Shown here piece by piece: positions 61,221-62,130 of a stretch of 62,130 nucleotides of DNA. The stretch lies in assembly GCA_032251455.1 (NCBI GenBank), contig JAVVEG010000018.1, positions 1 through 62,130 on the forward strand, read 5' to 3'. How positions within the stretch are numbered: the stretch's first letter is position 1; each line of letters starts with the position of its first letter. Made by a program: the position numbers and the translations under genes. The stretch comes from JAVVEG01 sp032251455 (GTDB lineage: Bacteria > Pseudomonadota > Gammaproteobacteria > Pseudomonadales > Pseudohongiellaceae). The notes beneath the pieces were generated by a model, which worked only from the letters and a program-made list of their open reading frames with translations, was not told the origin of the DNA and did not search any database.

Positions 61221-61355
61221 GGTGTTGACCAGCGCTGCCTGGCGTATCTGAGCGGCGTTCCGGAAATCGTGGTATACGATTATACCCTTGGCAGAGGGGT
61301 CTATCAGATCACCGTGGCCTACAACGGACAGAACCGTATTCAGTCAGCTGATATT
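61221..61355 (+). pseudogene. Remnant of an unidentified gene
   Basis: Between slmA and the AT-rich gene, the plus strand has a frame without stops that reads as protein (LAYLSGVPEIVVYDYTLGRG, then VYQITVAYNGQNRIQSADIS), with no start and a stop just upstream (61218). Codon use and hydrophobic-strand pattern suggest a real but truncated gene whose other parts were lost. No family is recognised. It is truncated where the AT-rich minus-strand gene begins. Confidence 0.45.
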
Positions 61356-62108
61356 TCAATCTTGCAGGCGTTCCAGATAATCTTCAGCAATCTCCCTGCG
61401 CTCCGGATCGGATAGTAATACTTCAGCCGCGATAGTCGAAATTGGCTGTGTTTCATTCTGCAGTTCAGCCATCAGTATCCTTAAATCTCTTTCTTCGAGA
61501 TAGCCCCTGAATCCCTGTTGCAAATTGGATATACCTGTACCTAAATAGTGAGAACTGTTTTCAGGATTTTCATCAACATCTTCAGCGATTACAGTCCATA
61601 TTCTAAGAAACGTGACATGATCTATATAATCAACATATCCATCAGTTGACGGTCTTTGAAAAGGTGATAGTAATGTTGCTACCAAGTATGGCCTAAAATG
61701 AGTGATACCATTCCGAATCATATCCTCACAATAGGATACAAGTTCATCTGTTGGGTATAGTTGGCTCGCGACGTGATAGCTACTTCTGACTAATTTCCAG
61801 TTCGCGGGATTCAGCGCCAATTGCGTTTCAGAAAGCGCTAATGCTTCATCGAGTAATTCTAGATTAATGTAGTGAACAATTAGAGAATCAACCACGTTCG
61901 CAGATAAATACTTCTCTGGAATGTTAGCGGAGGAATTTTTCTGCAAGACTTGCTCATACTTTTCTATTGCATTTCTGAGATCATTGTTTCTTTCAAATCT
62001 TCTCGCATCGAGATAATCTCGCAGCACTTCTAACTCATTGTCATCCAAATCATTTTGGATTCGCTCAAAAACTTCGGGAACCTCTGAATAAGTCCCATAA
62101 TCTGGCAT
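61356..62108 (-). CDS. Unidentified, AT-rich, helical-repeat protein, 5' truncated
   Basis: 250 codons in a base composition clearly richer in A+T than its neighbours, suggesting horizontal transfer. The protein is acidic and helical, with TPR-like spacing (LEVLRDYLDARRFERNNDLR, EALALSETQLALNPANWKLV); no catalytic motif is seen and no family is recognised. The first 11 codons (MPDYGTYSEVP) are encoded by the repeat ending at 62077, so the native 5' end was probably removed by that element and the current ATG lies inside it. Confidence 0.5.
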   Translation of the reverse strand: MPDYGTYSEVPEVFERIQNDLDDNELEVLRDYLDARRFERNNDLRNAIEKYEQVLQKNSSANIPEKYLSANVVDSLIVHYINLELLDEALALSETQLALNPANWKLVRSSYHVASQLYPTDELVSYCEDMIRNGITHFRPYLVATLLSPFQRPSTDGYVDYIDHVTFLRIWTVIAEDVDENPENSSHYLGTGISNLQQGFRGYLEERDLRILMAELQNETQPISTIAAEVLLSDPERREIAEDYLERLQD

Positions 62109-62130
62109 AATACACCTACCGAATCCAGAG
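62077..62130. mobile_element. Probable terminal inverted repeat of an IS5-like element running off the right edge
   Basis: GGAACCTCTGAATAAG at 62077-62092 is followed by TCCCATAATCTGGC, which extends the resemblance to IS5-family ends (GGAA, then GAA, AAGT and CC at similar spacing). The rest would lie beyond 62130. No YTAR target flanks it (TTCG is found), so the call is tentative. Confidence 0.45.

Noticed and set aside
61171..61355. Full gene between slmA and the right-end gene
   Set aside because: The frame has no start codon with a ribosome site and is cut at both ends, so it is reported only as a remnant.

Overview
The window looks like the chromosome of a marine-type gammaproteobacterium of the Pseudomonadales/Cellvibrionales kind. 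This is inferred from gene order and protein resemblance, not from a search. Several blocks keep the Pseudomonas aeruginosa order: glnE-waaF-waaC-waaG-waaP-carbamoyltransferase; mutM-coaD-rsmD-ftsY-ftsE-ftsX-rpoH-thiS-thiG-trmB; and rpmG-rpmB-radC-coaBC-algC-argB-slmA. G+C is moderate. The extreme left (1-301) and extreme right (about 61360-62130) are visibly AT-richer. No tRNA, rRNA or CRISPR array was seen.

Layout. 302-1267: an integron integrase of the IntI type with no recognisable cassettes beside it. 1315-5431: a DMT exporter, then a chemoreceptor / porin-like protein / small periplasmic binding protein operon. 5695-16156: the LPS inner-core operon. Its kinase gene is one polypeptide with three kinase domains, where P. 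aeruginosa has separate genes. 16189-20127: a GspE/PilB-type ATPase, a 20-bp tandem repeat that runs into its ribosome-binding region, and the ABC-F ATPase Uup. 20174-37966: about fifteen co-oriented, tightly packed genes forming an envelope system I do not recognise. 38216-47487: conserved housekeeping genes (DNA repair, CoA, cell division and secretion targeting, heat-shock sigma factor, thiamine, tRNA methylation). 47652-50965: a TAXI-type TRAP transporter. 50947-53983: a DUF45 metallopeptidase, a HIT protein and CmoA/CmoB. 54280-55251: a Y1 (RAYT-like) transposase. 55373-61170: ribosomal proteins L33 and L28, RadC, CoaBC, AlgC, ArgB and SlmA. 61221-62130: a gene remnant, an AT-rich foreign gene, and what looks like the end of an IS5-like element.

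The main candidate for an undescribed system is 20174-37966. It combines a MotA/TolQ/ExbB-type channel protein; two membrane-anchored von Willebrand A proteins whose single transmembrane helix carries an FLDV motif like the ion-carrying aspartate motif of ExbD and TolR; and a TPR protein ending in a TonB-C-like domain. With these are PEGA/TPR and PEGA/SUMF1 membrane proteins, an Hsp70-like protein with an FHA-like tail, four lipoproteins or small secreted proteins, a lipoprotein M48 protease, an NqrB/RnfD-like membrane protein with Cys-rich Sel1-like repeats, and a second SUMF1 protein. Both SUMF1 domains lack the catalytic cysteines of formylglycine-generating enzyme. My reading is a proton-motive-force-driven machine that acts in the periplasm or on the outer membrane. 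This is inference.

A second theme is a small mobile repeat. Inverted repeats starting GGAACCTCTGAATAAG occur as two complete palindromic miniature elements (20128-20173 and 56631-56685), each flanked by a CTAA duplication, and as two single ends (47610 and 62077). The ends and target resemble the IS5 family. One copy sits exactly inside what was probably a shared stop-codon overlap of two convergent genes.
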